DNA of 64,000 nt. Origin: Datnioides undecimradiatus (lineage: Eukaryota > Chordata > Actinopteri > Lobotiformes > Datnioididae). Location: the NCBI GenBank assembly GCA_008933995.1, contig WARS01000016.1:9069848-9133847 (forward strand), given 5' to 3'. Made by a program: the position numbers and the translations under genes. The notes under the pieces were generated by a model that saw only the letters and a list, made by a program, of their open reading frames with translations, had not been told where the DNA came from and did no database searches. Below, in pieces: positions 22,900 through 36,349 of the stretch. Within the stretch, counting starts at the first letter, position 1, and the number at the start of each line of letters is the position of its first letter.

Positions 22900-24832
22900 C
22901 TACAGACAGAGGTGGAGAGACAGATAAGAATATGAGGTGAGAGTTGAAATGAGGTAAGGAGTGGGGGGAAAAAAAAGAGGGAATGGGGATTAGGTGCAGT
23001 AGAAAGTAACAGGAAGTGAAAAAGAAAGAAGAAAAGAAAGAACGGGTTAGTCATGTCCAAACTATCAAAGAGTGAGAGAAAAAGATATGAAAATCATGTT
23101 TATCCCAGAGACAGAGTTTCCACCCAGTTTGATTTGAATCCAAATGTAAATTTTACTCGTTATCACAAAGAAGCAGCTGTGTTGGGGAGCAGGCAAAGCA
23201 GGCAGACAGACATGATCAAACAAATCATAGATGCAGGAAGATTAATGCATTTATTCGTATTAGTTGTAACAATGTTGGTACAAAATAGACCCCTAATAAT
23301 GTGGAAATGTTTACAAACTGTCAAAACAATACCGACAGTTAGGCTATAATAATATAGATATGAGTATCAACAGGGTGATCAGAAGACAAAGAACATCATT
23401 TGAATATACAGGTATCCCCTTAAAAGCCTATTGTAATGGCATTCTCTTTAAGAGTACTTACAGTTTGGATAGATCTGTATCTGCTTTTGTTCATTGTTGC
23501 CTAACTTCTTTTTAATTGTGTGACTCACTGCAGATTTAACTATCAACACACAAAGAGAGCAAATGCAAATTTGTTCCATCCATCTCTTCCTCTGCTCCAA
23601 TCTAAATGTTCCAATGTTCTGGTCCAGTTTAAGACTGTACAACACAAGCACACAACAACAACATAGAAATGTAGTTGTCCTCCTTTTTAACAGCTTAACA
23701 GTTAAAAAAGACAACCGGGTCTTTCCAGCAAAGAAACCTGTTCATAGTCAGAGGCAGTGACACCATTATGGTTTTGTACTATGAGATTTGAGTTTGGGTA
23801 GAGGTCACATGTTGTGGAAACTTTGATGTCCTGCCTACATAAATGTGTATATGTACAAATTTACATTTGTTTCATAAAGAGTGCAGGGTGGCATATATTT
23901 AAAGTGCATACAGAGATAATCTGCTTGCACACAAATCATATTATATGGAGAAATCATCATACAGAAACCAATGGTGAATGAGACGAAACAGTCAACCAAA
24001 AATCACCTATTTTAATTTCTGCTGGCTGAATTGTGTCACACTGTGTCAGGTTGGTGGAGTGTGAAGGCAAACTCTGTGAGCAACTGGAAGCAAACGAGCA
24101 AAAACTGTGACACCCAACACAGTTTGTAATGTTATAGTGTAGCATTCATTCAGCTTTAGCATGAGCAATATCTAATGAGAAAATAGGTAATGTACAACTT
24201 TCACACAGGTAACATATGTCAGCAGAAGTAGCCATTTGATACACCTGTTTGTAAGAGAACGTGACCTAGAGCAGTCTGCTCTGGAGGAAAAAGGTCAGAG
24301 TCATGAAACTGATCGCCTAATCTACAGCTGAACAATAAGTGACAAAAAAAATGTTGGTCACCATCTAACATTTACAGTTGTTTATTCAGCCAAAATGAAC
24401 ACTTGTTTCCTATTTATATTAGTATACGTTTTAAGAAAAAAACTGCATAAATACTCAAAGATCATGGCTGCCAATTTTATACTATTATCTGACATTTCAC
24501 AAGTGGTTTTGTTGCTCTTTCTTGACTTCTTAAATTGACAAAGTCTCTAAAAACAAAACAAAACAGGGGTGTCACGTGTAACACCGAAACTGAAAGAGCA
24601 CTCTGGCTTATCTGAGCATGCAGACGGATGTATATGCTGCCTTTTTCAGGTGAACTTTTGACCCAAGAGAGTGGTACTGCTGATATCAGTGTCATCTCCT
24701 GCTGTGAAATGACACTGCCATCATGAGATGCACTTTGACTGGTCTGAAGTGTGACCCAGGAACTGCAAAACTGATATATAAGCATCTTTTAAATCAAACT
24801 TGTTAGCAAGCACTAGCTTATTTAGCTTTCAA

Positions 24833-24838
24833 TTTATT
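24833..24838 (-). terminator. lpar2: Candidate lpar2 polyadenylation signal
   Basis: Minus-strand AATAAA (plus TTTATT), 566 nt downstream of the lpar2 stop codon. A second one lies at 24381-24386. Which is used cannot be told from sequence. Confidence 0.3.
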
Positions 24839-24894
24839 TGCTGTAACTCATCCAGAGTTATGTTTGTGTCTGTCTGATGAATGTAAGTCCGATA

Positions 24895-25190
24895 TTCTCA
24901 CTGTTTCAGCTCTGATTTTAGTCTCCATCGGCTCCTGAGGGAAATAGCTGAGTCTTTAGTTGCTAAATGCTCTGTTATGTTCACTAGCTAGTGGTAAACA
25001 GTTTCTGTTTGCTGCTTGGTGCTGAGTAGCTAGTGCGCAGTGGGCTTGCAGAGAGAAAACAGCTGCCTGGTAAAACCAATAACAACGCTATTAGAGCAAT
25101 GAACATGGACCAAAACAGTAACAATGAGCTAAAACACACTATAATGCTACTTAAAACAGAGAGGGAGGTGCAGAGTCAGTGATTACTGAT
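24895..25190 (+). repeat. Dispersed repeat copy A (same family as 40625-40757)
   Basis: CAGCTCTGATTTTAGTCTCC, CTCCTGAGGGAAATAGCTG and TTGCTAAATGCTCTGTTATG match, in order, the reverse complement of 40625-40757. The homology is visible within the window. Further on, GCTTGGTGCTGAGTAGCTAG and GAAAACAGCTGCCTGG also fit a percomorph repeat I recall. It sits in the lpar2 3' flank or 3' UTR. Confidence 0.7.
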
Positions 25191-25403
25191 TTTCACGTCA
25201 CTATTATGTTCAACATTTAGACTGATACGTCAAATTTTTAAAAAAATCAATTATAGCCATTTTAAAAGGACTAAGTTTAAAAGGGAAAGGACTCGTTGAG
25301 AAGGAGATGTTGGTTGAAATTTTCTTAAAATTTGATCAATTTGGTCTGGCATGGTTGTATTGCATGTCTCAGTGTCGTTTCAGGGATTTATCTTTTGGAG
25401 TCC

Positions 25404-28400
25404 TTAGTGCGAGTGGTTGTTTTGTTTGTGATTGCTGTCATCTGCTCCGTTGCTCTCAGACAGTACCTCGTGCTCCAGGGTGTTAAAGTGAACTCCAGAG
25501 TTGCTCTTGGAGCTGCTCCGCTGGAACAGGCAGCACATGATCTCCTTGAAGGTCCTCCTCATGTCTTTATCCCTGAAGGAGTAGATGATGGGATTCATGA
25601 AGGAGTTGCACTCGGCCAGCACCAGGCAGTACTTCTCGTAGCGAAGCACATTACACTTCTTATTACAGCCCAGACCATCGAGCAACAGCACCACCAGGCC
25701 GGGTGTCCAGCAGATCACAAAACAGCCTGTTGGGGGGAGGAATGAGAGGATGGTGACGGCATGAATCCAGAGAACAAGGGCACAGGTGTGCATTATAGTG
25801 CTTGTAATAACATTGACAATCAACAGAAAAGGTGCAGGAAAAAAAATAAGGCGTTACTAAGAAGAAAGAAAAAGAAAAGACAAAGTTGGAAAAAAATGTG
25901 AAGGGGGCAGCTAAGGGAGACAGGGAATGTACTGTAAATGTCTCTCTAGACAATGTGCAGCATGCACACACACACACAGTCAGTCCACATGTCAGCTTTT
26001 GGACTGGGTTTAGTCTGCATGATCAGATTTCATTAAGATAATACTCGATTAGGCAGCTCAGGAATTCATTAACTTCACAGATTTACAGCACGTTCAGCAC
26101 TAATATGTGCACGCATACAAAAGGTATCGATGGAAATGTGAAAACGGCGTGGGACCTCACACACACAATGTGCAATGCATTCCTCAGGGTCGGAGCATAA
26201 CCCTTAATGTCACAACCAAATCTAACCCTCAAATAGCAATGTGAAGACATAAGAAACAGCAAAAATGCCTGCACTCTCAAGGTCAAAAACTCAAGTCAAT
26301 TCAAGTTAGTCTCCACAAACATACAAGCACAGGACTGCACACCACACCACCACACACACTCTAAGTCATGTCATGTAGGCAGAGAAGCTGTTTTCTGTCA
26401 CAGTAACTGAACTATGCAGCTCCCTGTCAGGGCATGCTCAGGGTTTTCCTCATCCTCCTCACATGCCAGAGGTGCTGAATCCTGGCAGCAGGGAGAAAGA
26501 CCAGTAACATTTTTAAAACCATTCCCCAAGAGTTTAATCCAAAGTTCCAAATGTGAAGGAACAGGAGTAGGTAACGCTAGTAAAAGAGCGCAGAGCAGTG
26601 CATGACCACAGCCAGTTCAGCAGAAAACAAGGAGGAATCAGAAAGAAAAGGAATGAATACATGTTTGTGGGGGGGGTTAAAGTCTGGTTTAACAAGTCAA
26701 GACAAGATAAAAGAAGAGCCTGCATGCCAGCGTAAGTGTGTGTGTGCACTCGTATGATTGAGAGGCTGTTGAAGTCATTTAATTCTGTGAAGATTCGAAT
26801 GAGCTTTCCCCCAAAACTGCCCATATCTCTTGCACATAAAGCAAACCAAGTGATGTGTACATGTGGTAAAGATATCTGCACAATTAAAGTCCAAGGAAAA
26901 CTATTTTAAATCAGCTCTGCAAAGCTCTAAAGGAGCAGATTAGCAGAGTTTTTGAGCATTAATACATTAATAAGTTCCACAAGAAGTAGGGTTGCACTTT
27001 CATGACATGAAATATCAGGTTTTTACACGATTATTAGGATTTTAATTAGCAGTTCCAGAACTTGTTTTTTGTTTGGGCAAACGCTTCATTATAATTTCAC
27101 AAAATATTACAATCCTGACAGACATATAAACTTTTGAACAGGTGTTAGAATTCAATACTGTATATGGGCTAATGTACAGAGCACGGTAAACATAGGTTTT
27201 CATATCACAGAATACCAAGAAACCAGTATGTCACATTCTACCCATAAGAGGCTATTTCCCCACTGACACAGTTTCTCCACCTGAGGCCATTTTGGACACT
27301 CAAGGTGAATGACATTTCTTTAAACTGAGTCAGTTTACTCTGTTATTAATGACTTAACACAACTGACACAGGCACACACTGAGTTGTTTCTAGTAGTAGG
27401 CACAGTAGTCACTGACTACTACATTAGTAATACATGTTTCAGCGGTTTTGATGTATGTAAAGGAGTGTGTATGTGCGCTTCCTCACCCAGGATCATGGAG
27501 ACGGTCTTCATCAGGTTGAACACCGTCTCTCTGTGTCTCATCTGGCTGGTGTGCTGCGACATCTGTTTGCTCTTGTGCCTCACGTAGAGAAAGATCCGCG
27601 TGTAGACGGCCAACATGACAGAGAAGGTCAGCAGGTTGAGAACGGCCCAGAACACCAGGTAGCTGCGGCTATATAGCGGCGCCATGGTGGAGCAGTTGTT
27701 TAGGTCACATAGGCAATGCCAGCCCATGGTGGGAACCAGGCCCATGATTATGGCCAACAACCAGATGAACAGCATGATGATGAAAACACGCCGGGTGCTC
27801 ATCTTACTGTGCAGCTGCATGTTGAAGATGGTTTGGTGGCGCTCCACGGCCACAGCTAGGAGGTTGAGGACAGAAGCTGTCAGACTGGTGTCAATCAGCC
27901 CCTGTCGCACAAACCACTGGTACTTAGACAGTTTAATGGTCCAGGGACCAGTATGAAACATCAAGTGGAGGTAGGAGACACCTGGGAGGAAAAACATGAA
28001 GGATTAAAGCCAGAGCTAAAGGAAAATTTACATTATTACATATTGTTCTCTTCAAGGAGTAGTTTAAGGATTGTTTTTCGACACAAAAGACTGGGACCAA
28101 CTCCAACTAGCAAGATAAGCAGAGCTCCCAGATACCTCTTACATCAGAACAAGCCCAGCTGAGAAAGTTGCTAAATAGCATTCATTGAAAATCCAAAACA
28201 GGAACAAACTGACTAACTGAAATTAACTTTTATATTTATAATTTGTATTTACAAGAGACACCAATTTAAATCTTAAATGATGTGAGATTGTAAAATATCT
28301 TGTTCACGTCCCATTAGCATGAACCCATTCCCACAGTTGCAGAAACAGGTCCAAGCAATGATTTTGACCTATCAGATATACTTATGAAAATACTTTAGAT

Positions 28401-29234
28401 GATATAAAAAGCAGTTAACACTGGGCAAATAATCTGAAGTCAGGTACCTTCAGCATCACATTATCAGTACGTATACAAGACCTTTTATGGGGCCTGTGAA
28501 GTGAGTCAATATATCCACAGCTCTCGTTTTCTATGAATGCCCATGCACTGGTTGCATGTTGACGTGCGTCATGGCAGCATAAATGTGTTCAGATACACCA
28601 CTGGGCTGTTTTCAAGAACCTTCTTCTTCATTATAAACCACAACTTTGAAACAGGCAACTGGTTATAAAGCTTGTGGTTGAACAAATGTTTGAGTCAAAC
28701 CGTGACAGAAAGAATAATCAAAACCACAGTAAGTATGTTTTAAGTCTGATTACTGATCGAAACAGACATACAGATATGGAAACAGTTACACACTGCTGCA
28801 CTTTCAACATAAAAAAATGGTGGTTAAATGAGGACGATGGTCCAGTTCCTTCAACACAAACTTTTCTTTTAACATTGTTAAAACAACATCCTAATGCGAA
28901 CAGTTTAAAGTAGTGAAGACAGTAATACTGGTTATAAATCTAATTTGTAATACTAATGGTATCAAAAAACAATTGTACCTGAGAAGAGGTCTGCCAAAGC
29001 CAGGTTACCCAACAGGTAGTAGATGGGAAAGTGAAAGCGTCGGTTTTTAAAAATGGCACCCATGACCAAAAGGTTGGAAAAGATGACAATGAAGCAGACC
29101 GTCATGCCCAGTGAAACAATGACATAGTCACGTGGGCGCCAGTATTCGCTGATGTTCTTGCCGCTCTCCTCGTAGAAAAACTTGACTGTACGGTTGTAGT
29201 AGCATCCCTCTACGTCTTCGGTCTGTGTATCCAT
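25404..29234 (-). CDS. lpar2: Lysophosphatidic acid receptor 2 (class A GPCR)
   Basis: G-protein-coupled receptor for lysophosphatidic acid at the plasma membrane. Coding exons: 28979-29234 (start), 27487-27981, 25404-25726; both junctions are phase 1 and split glycine codons; 357 residues, close to human LPAR2 (about 350). The N terminus has YYNRT and NIS glycosylation sites and WRPRD, as in LPAR2. TM1-2 follows (NLLVM, FPIYYLLGNLALADLFSG). RQGLIDTS (Arg111-Gln112) is the conserved LPA-binding start of TM3, ERH (132-134) replaces DRY, HCLC is in loop 2, CWTPG in TM6, LLLDGLGC in loop 3, and NPIIY (295-299) in TM7. The C-terminal CC pair could be palmitoylated. LPAR1 and LPAR3 fit less well (LLDGLGC, WRPRD). 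Fish may carry two lpar2 copies; I cannot say which this is. The tail ends HKQNNHSH. Confidence 0.95.
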
Positions 29235-29475
29235 GATTAGATGTCTGCTGGATTTTGGGGGATCAGAGTTGAAGAGGGGAGGAGGACAGAGACGATGGCA
29301 GAAGTGAAGACGGGAGGCAGATGGGAAGGTCTATGGCACCATTCAGACTCATCCACTGAGGTGGGATGGAGATCTGCAGGCCATCAGCTGGACAGGTGGG
29401 GACTGGACAGATCCAGTTTGAGGTCTGAGGCCTTCAGTGTACAGGTGTGGGACTCCAGAGCCACTGGTTTTCAGT
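29235..29475 (-). other. lpar2: lpar2 5' UTR part of first coding exon, with three upstream ATGs
   Basis: An acceptor (TTTTTCCCAG) precedes 29475, giving a 241-nt leader before the start codon (AATC-ATGG context). The leader holds three uORFs: ATG at 29384 (11 codons), at 29352 (29 codons) and at 29342 (3 codons), all ending before the main start. Multiple uORFs would be expected to lower translation. An alternative acceptor (CCAGCAG) lies just before the start codon and would remove them. Confidence 0.45.
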
Positions 29476-29724
29476 CTGGGAAAAACAAAACATTAGCATT
29501 AGACAACAAACACAACCACTGACTTGTTCCAAATGTGCTGAACAACAATGCAAATGTATTGAACTGCTTAACTAAAAGGAGTAAAATTCCCTTTAAATAT
29601 AGAAAAACTGATTACAGCTGAAACACTCAGAGGCATAACAGGCCAATCAGCCCAGTCAAATTCAGAAGTCCAGGACAGCTATACAAATTGATTAACCAGC
29701 AACTACATGAACCATATGGCTGGG

Positions 29725-30030
29725 ATCTATAATAAAGCTGTGGCAATTACTCGACTAAAACAAAATTATTTGACAATTATTTGATTGCTGATTAATTGTT
29801 TTGGGGCATTTTTCAAGCAAAAATTTCAAGCATTTGCTGGTTTTAAACTTCTTACATTTGAAGATTTGCTGCTTGCTTTTTTGTCATTAATGCAGTAAAT
29901 GAGAGCCTTTGGGTTTTGGACTGTTGGTTTGACAACTGGATGATGTTGAAAATGTGACTTTGGATGTCATGACAATTTTAAAAGATAAAATGATCAACTG
30001 ATTAATCATGAAAATAATGCTAGATAGGTA
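29725..30030. repeat. Dispersed 'gattaat'-type fish repeat
   Basis: Starts TGGCAATTACTCGACTAAAA and ends GATCAACTGATTAATCATGA, with CTTACATTTGAAGATTTGCTG and GTTTTGGACTGTTGGTTTGA between. This layout matches a very common non-autonomous repeat of percomorph genomes whose ends contain ATTAATCGA-like motifs. It lies in the lpar2 5' intron. Assigned from memory. Confidence 0.6.
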
Positions 30031-31360
30031 GTTAAGTTAGATAAGTTGTTTTCCAGTTAAACAAAATGGCTAGAAAATGCCCTACACTACAATTAACATT
30101 GATGTGCATGTTTTATTATTGTGATCACGCTAGTTTCTGAGTATGTACACAACAGTCGTTCCAAGCAGATGCAGGACACATGAGGCAGCCATCATGTATT
30201 AACAAAGCATTGGTTAACAGCAAGTATATTTCCGGCCTTATCCCCGATCAGCAGCTGAACATTAGCTACCTTTTGCAGTAGCACTGATATGGAAAGCTCC
30301 ACCTCATGAGCTGACCAGATTGGTTAACTTAGTTTTTGAGACTGTCACTAGTGCACTGCATCTACAAAGCAGAAACATGTGCTTATGTTGCTCCCGATAT
30401 GTCTTGATGACATGTGTCAATTTACTGTCAGTAAAATAATGATAGAAAAAGATACATTATGTGTTCTAACTGAACTGTGTGAACTTTGCTAACCCCCTGC
30501 TACAGTGTTAGGACCTTAATACACACAGGGATGAACATGAAACCAACTAGGCTTAAATAAATAAAAAACTGATTATAAGATGATATTTGCTTTTTGTTGC
30601 CTTCTTTTTGTTTTTGTTTTGTGAAATATGAAAAGCATGTTGTGTTTAAGGAAAAATCTTAAGTGCTAAGATGACAGGTAAAGAATTTTGATCTCCATAA
30701 TCCAGATAATCTCGATTAGAAGCAGCAGTTATTGGCATTATCATCTTACCACTTGAGCTCAAAGGCCAACTATCTTCACAGGCTGACGAGTCACAACAAG
30801 AACAAGCGCAAGGCTTTATGACCGTGATACTGTAATTAAAAGTGGCCACAGCTCAGGAGAGAGGAGTTTCCATGCCCTCACTTTAGGACATGCATTCGAA
30901 TTGTGGCCAACAACAACGTGCTTTAATCCTTAATTTACTGTAAACTTGTACAGGCTGCATGGTGCTTTTTGAGTCAACAACACTCCCAGAAACATTCTCC
31001 ATTTTCTTGGAAAAGCCAGCGCAGCACGACGACATGCACTGCACTGTCGACTCCAAGTTCAACGCTCTCAACAATGGAAACAGCAGAGCAGCTCCCTACA
31101 GCAGAGACACACCTCACAATTACACAATCCAGCTATGTAACTCAATCTCAATCCAAACATGCACAACACACACACAGGGAGGGAGACTTAGTGACCCACT
31201 CTCCTAGCAAGGGTGTGTGGGGAGAGATGCCAAATCAAAAACAGAAAAATGTGGACAGAGTGAGAACTTAAGAGCCTTGAGAATGAAATAAAAAAAGGTC
31301 TGATCAAGAAAACAATGTTGGTGGAGAAGTTGGTGCCTACGTGCATTAGCAATGTGAAAG

Positions 31361-31362
<2 letters not shown>

Positions 31363-31395
<33 letters not shown>
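31363..31395. repeat. (GT)n microsatellite
   Basis: About 16 GT units in the lpar2 5' intron. Confidence 0.95.
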
Positions 31396-31397
<2 letters not shown>

Positions 31398-32559
31398 GGT
31401 GTGAGAAAGAGAGTGACAGACTTGATGAAAGCAACCACATAGGCTCAATAGCGTGTGTAGACAGAAAGGGTGGGATTCTCATGCATCTTTGTTGCTGTCA
31501 GAGACATGAGCTGAGAATTTTAGCACTACACCTGAACTGTAACCCCAAAGTCCTCAGATCAAAGTCAGAGTCACCTCATTTCCAGTTGTCTTTGTGCTTG
31601 TGTTGTGTCTGTTATCACTATCTTGTGTTTAAACAATAGTTCAAGGATATGCAAGGAACTGCAACATTTTCTTTTAGAAGAAAAAAAAAATTAAACATGC
31701 CTCAACTTTGCAATTTTTTTTGCTGCAGATCTTAAAAAAAAACATGCAAGACAACCTCAAGACAAACACACACAGATGTGCACGATAATCATCAAAACAG
31801 CAGCATGCATTGCTTTCTATGACCTCCCACCAGTTGCAAGTTGAAGAAAGACGCCCCAGTTTTACCGTTTCCATACTGATACTGATTCAATACCTCATCT
31901 GGGGGTATTTACTGCAGATTAGAGAGCAGTACTCCCTCTTTTCTGAACTAATAATCTCTTTATTTTATTATGTGCAACACATCAAGGCCTGTTTTCATGT
32001 GTGGGTCAGCATTACTGATATGTGAACACTAAAACTTGTACAGATCCTTTTGTGGACCCAGAGGAAGCTGTGCAAAATCTGTCTTAGCTGATGTCATCTG
32101 AGCCAGCATCAGTTGAGACTAAAGACTGCAAGTTTGAAAATAAATCTGAGGGTGTGGAGTTAGAAAGAAGTGAGGCCATCAAACCTCTTCAGCACAGCCT
32201 TCATCTTTGCCAGAGGCCAGTAAGTTGGTAAAATGAACAGATGTAAGAACAATGCAGTGAATTAATGTTTTGATCTTTTTGAGGTGTTTGCCATTTAGTG
32301 TGTGCCTCAGCAGGTGCAGCCACTGGCTGATTGAAGAGCCTCAATACTTCATATGGTACCAAGTATAAAAACTAGTACCAAAGCACCAAAAGGTGGAATT
32401 GAATATCTGGTCAAAATTGTAATTTGCACTTAAGATTTTAATAACCGATTTTAACCATACAGTAGGCTCTTATGTGACATGTAGGAAAAGGTTAGTAATG
32501 TCATCAACAGTCAAAAAGACCCAAACGATCTGTGGGTTGAGCAATCGAGGTGACAATTG

Positions 32560-33095
32560 TAATGTCTGTTGGAGTTCTTGTGCCCCGTTTTCATGTTCTC
32601 TGTGTCTAACTAGCTCAAAGGTTGCACCTGTGTCCTCTATGCCTTCCCTCTTTGGTGTACGTGTCTGGTGTCTTTCCCTTTGTTCTCTGTTGGACCATCA
32701 TTGTTCAAGTGTACTTGCTCATACGTATCCCTCAGTGTTTTTCCCAGTGTTCCCTCGTATTTCTGGATTTATGGTTTTGTGGATTTCACTTGGATTTACA
32801 GACTTTGATTTCTTCTTGATGTCTGCTCATATTTGACTGATTTCTTGTTTTGACCTTGCCTGCCCCAACCACATGAATTCTCACTGCTTCCTGTATCAGT
32901 TTCTGCAACTGTGTCCATTCCCCCAGATGCCCCTGTTCCTATGTGTCACAGTTGCAAAAACAATATTTGCTTTTCAAATTGTACCTAGAGGCTAAAAAAC
33001 CTGCCTTTGATCCTCTGTTCCAGTGCATTCTGCAAACAATTAAAGTGGCTGCAAAGCAGTCAAGTAAGCCTGAATCTGACTTTTGTCACAAAAGC
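32560..33095 (+). repeat. Degenerate dispersed repeat
   Basis: T/C-rich 'gtgtctggtgtctttccct', 'tttatggttttgtggattt', 'ttgttttgaccttgcctgcc' wording ending in 'attaaagtggctgcaaag...aagcctgaatctgac' resembles the end of a common fish interspersed repeat (ending '...gcctgagtc'). A reverse-oriented relative may lie at about 720-850 ('gcaggacccagatgcaggca'). No coding capacity. Confidence 0.35.
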
Positions 33096-33489
33096 AACTA
33101 AGCTCATGCTCATAAAAGCTCAGCAAAAATCCAAATGTCATATTTTAGTGCATATAAGATAATGGCTGTGTCTGATGATGCTAAAAGATGGACAGATGCA
33201 GAGTTTTCAAGGGTGGAAAATACTCTGCCGCATATTTTTAATATTTAGTTAGGTGCATTTAGAACATGTCCTTGGCCCTTGTGGGTTTGCCAACTAAGTA
33301 ATTCCTAGACAACTGATAATCCATCACAGGTTGCAGAATATGCACCTGCATATTTCAGCTGCCACCACAGGATGTGAAACCAACACAAATAAATGAGCAA
33401 TGTAGAATCCCCCTAGAAACCTGCTCTCACGCCTGTCTCCACCAGCAGCCGGCTGTTTTCTGCTAAAGAAAAGCTAAAGAGTCAAGACA

Positions 33490-33960
33490 AGTTAGCAACT
33501 TTAATTCGCAATAAGGAGTCAGACAAGTTTCTTTAGACCTGGTGGAGACCAAACTGGGCTAAAAGAAAAGTGATTAATGTTGTAATAATTCAGTTTTCAC
33601 ACACACACACACACATCCAAATGTATGTTGTTTATGCTTCTTAGAAGAAATGGCTGATTGAACAGTTTGAGATATACATTCATTTGCTTTCTTGCTGAGA
33701 GTTAGATGAAAAAGTTCATACTACTCCCATGTCTGTACAGTAGACACAGCTACAGCCAGCAGCCACTTAGCTTAGCATTGCTAGCACGACACAGGATACA
33801 ACATTTGCCAACCTGCTCAACAAGCTTTGAAACCAGTATCAAAAAGGTAAAAACACCTCTGGCTCTGAGCCATTGCCTAGCAACCAGCCAGGAAGTTACT
33901 GTTTACAGCCATGAAACACATAAACCTCCATAAAATGGCACATCAACAACTTTACAATTC
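33490..33960. repeat. Dispersed percomorph-type repeat
   Basis: Contains GGTGGAGACCAAACTGGGCT, TTTGCTTTCTTGCTGAGAGT and CAGCAGCCACTTAGCTTAGC in the order I know from an abundant fish repeat. The first block is related to the repeat copies at 24895-25190 and 40625-40757. A short relative of the middle block occurs near 61150. Lies in the lpar2 5' intron. Confidence 0.55.
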
Positions 33961-34490
33961 AGCTTGTGATCAAATTAAACAAATGATATTTTGCCAATGA
34001 TATTTTTGTAACAACTGATACAACCAGGCCAGTGGTTTTCATCCTGATTCCAGTCCTTGTCTATAGTAAGCATTGTGGCTGCTGGCAAGCATCCTATGCT
34101 TATGACACGAGAATGATGTCAAAACTCATTCATAATAGCATTGTCATCGTAGCTCATTAAAACTTTGGGTCCATCTCTAAACTTGTCCTCTTTCTGTTTG
34201 AACTGTGTGTCTCTTCCCAAAAAGACTGACAAAGTATTTGACTCTGGAAACCAGGATCACTGTGGTGCTTTCACTTTGTGTGGCTCTGAGTGACTGTATT
34301 TGAGTGACTGCGTGATTTTATGCATCATATGCCTCTGTTTGTGTGTGAATGGACTGGGCTGAATCAGTAAACACCAGTTTGAACGCAAACCGGTCATTAC
34401 CAGAGCAGCCACACCCGAGTCTCTTCTTCTCCCCTCCCACTCTCTGAAAGGAGAGCTTTAGCATATCAACTCCAGCCAGCGTTTCTTTCC

Positions 34491-34491
<1 letters not shown>

Positions 34492-34533
<42 letters not shown>
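34492..34533. repeat. (CA)n microsatellite
   Basis: About 21 CA units. Confidence 0.97.
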
Positions 34534-34535
<2 letters not shown>

Positions 34536-36349
34536 CTGTGACTAAAACCAAAACTGCAGTGGAGGTGGTCGAGGACGTTTGTGATCTCTGGTTCCAGGAA
34601 AAAAAAAGAGACATTCTGCTCATCCCCCCAGGAGCACGGTCTCTGGGTGCCTTTGTTTTAATTAACAGCCCCTTCTAAAGCGCCTCCATCCAGCTGTGAA
34701 GTACGAGCATACAACAGGAGGGACAGACTGAGTGTCATCTGCATAATGATTACTTTTAGCCATTTAATCACACAGACACATGCACAGACACTCCCTTGCT
34801 AACCACACAAGGGCATCAATGGGGTCAATTTATCTGAGGTCTTTTAAAAGGTGACCTGGAGAAAACTCAACAGAGGACTTGTTACTATGCATTTGAACTA
34901 GTTTAGTATGGAGCCAGTTTAAATGAATGAGCTCAAATCCTCGACCCACCATCTGTATTTTACTGCTGTCTATCTCAAAGTCAGAATCTTAGTACAGGTG
35001 TCTCTGAGTAATGTTCCAATATGGAGATCACAGGCTCTAAAGTCTTTCTGACAGAATAAGACACTTGCTGCAGGTCATTTACCTGAAGTGACATAGGGCT
35101 AAAATGACTTGCCCTCTTGATTCAAAGCTTTCTGTTGGGCAAACTATTCACTTAATCGTTCAACACATCAACCATATGCAGCAAAATAACAGGAAATGAA
35201 GCAACAATTTCAGCCAATTCAACATCTTTGGGTTCTGGACTTGGTTGATCAAATCAAGTGTTTTAAAAGACGTCACCTAGAGTTCTGGGAACATTGTGTT
35301 TCCTGTCTAAAAGTAAAGTTAATTCAATTGAAGAACCATTTGTTCAAGATTTCAGTGTCAAATGTTGTACCACGACTTTGCCTGTGCAAAAATAGTCAGT
35401 TTCAGCCTTTAACAGTCTGGTCAAAGGAGAAAAAAAGCAAGATTAAAAAAAGATTAAAAATCCAAGTCGACACTTAATTAAAGATTCAGCTAAATTATTG
35501 AGCACAAACGCAAAAATGTGAATACACTAAATGAGGATTTTAACGTTTTTGACAGTAAATTGATTATCTTTGTATGTAAGACTGTCACCATTTTCTGGTT
35601 TGTTTGTTTGTTTGTTTTTTTTCAAACTAAACCATAAAATGACAAGTTACATTCGCTCTAGACCCAAATACACGTCTCTTGATTTTGCTGATCCTGCTGA
35701 AATGTAAACGAAAGTGGAAAAAATATCTTCTACTTACAGCCTCAAAGTGCCACAGAGCTGAGTCAACACTGTGTGACACTTTATCAACAGCACTTGGACC
35801 GTACAACCCTCAGAGTGATAGGATTTATTACAGCTGATTTACTCAACTGAAGAGTACGGGGAACTAAAAAAAAAACGGCACTGTAAAATGCGAACTGTAA
35901 AAGCTTATCATGTCATGAGTCAATCTTTCCTGAAACCAAGACGCACAGGTTTTTATATACTTTGCCGCCACGCATATGTGCTACGCTTACCCACATAGAC
36001 GTAAAAATAAGATCGAAATATATATAGATATAAAAAAAGAGTCATAACACGAGCGGTTTGGTTGAATGGGAAGGTGCGATCATTTCTAAGAAAGGCCACG
36101 GTCGGACTGACGGTGTTGAAGATGTTCAGGCTGTAATGAGCTCCAGACCCTACACCGCCGGTTTGAGACAGTGCAGATGCCTCGACATGCTGATGGGAGC
36201 CTCGACCGCTCAACACAAGCGTAAAAGGAGCACACGGACGCGCTTCAACTGTCTCTGCACCAACTTTTCAAAGTCATAAAAAAAAGGCTCTTTACGCAAT
36301 TTAAAAACGTATACATGTGTGTATATGCAGGAGAAATATCCGAACTCAC

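Noticed and set aside
23053-23349. 98-codon plus-strand ORF beginning MSKLSKSERKRYENHVYPRD
   Set aside because: The start looks protein-like, but there is no promoter, splice site, poly(A) signal or known domain, and the second half is low-quality hydrophobic sequence. It overlaps the polypyrimidine tract upstream of the orphan minus exon.
35953-36279. Overlapping ORFs on both strands near the lpar2 promoter
   Set aside because: No conserved sequence or splice structure. Open frames here follow from GC-rich composition.
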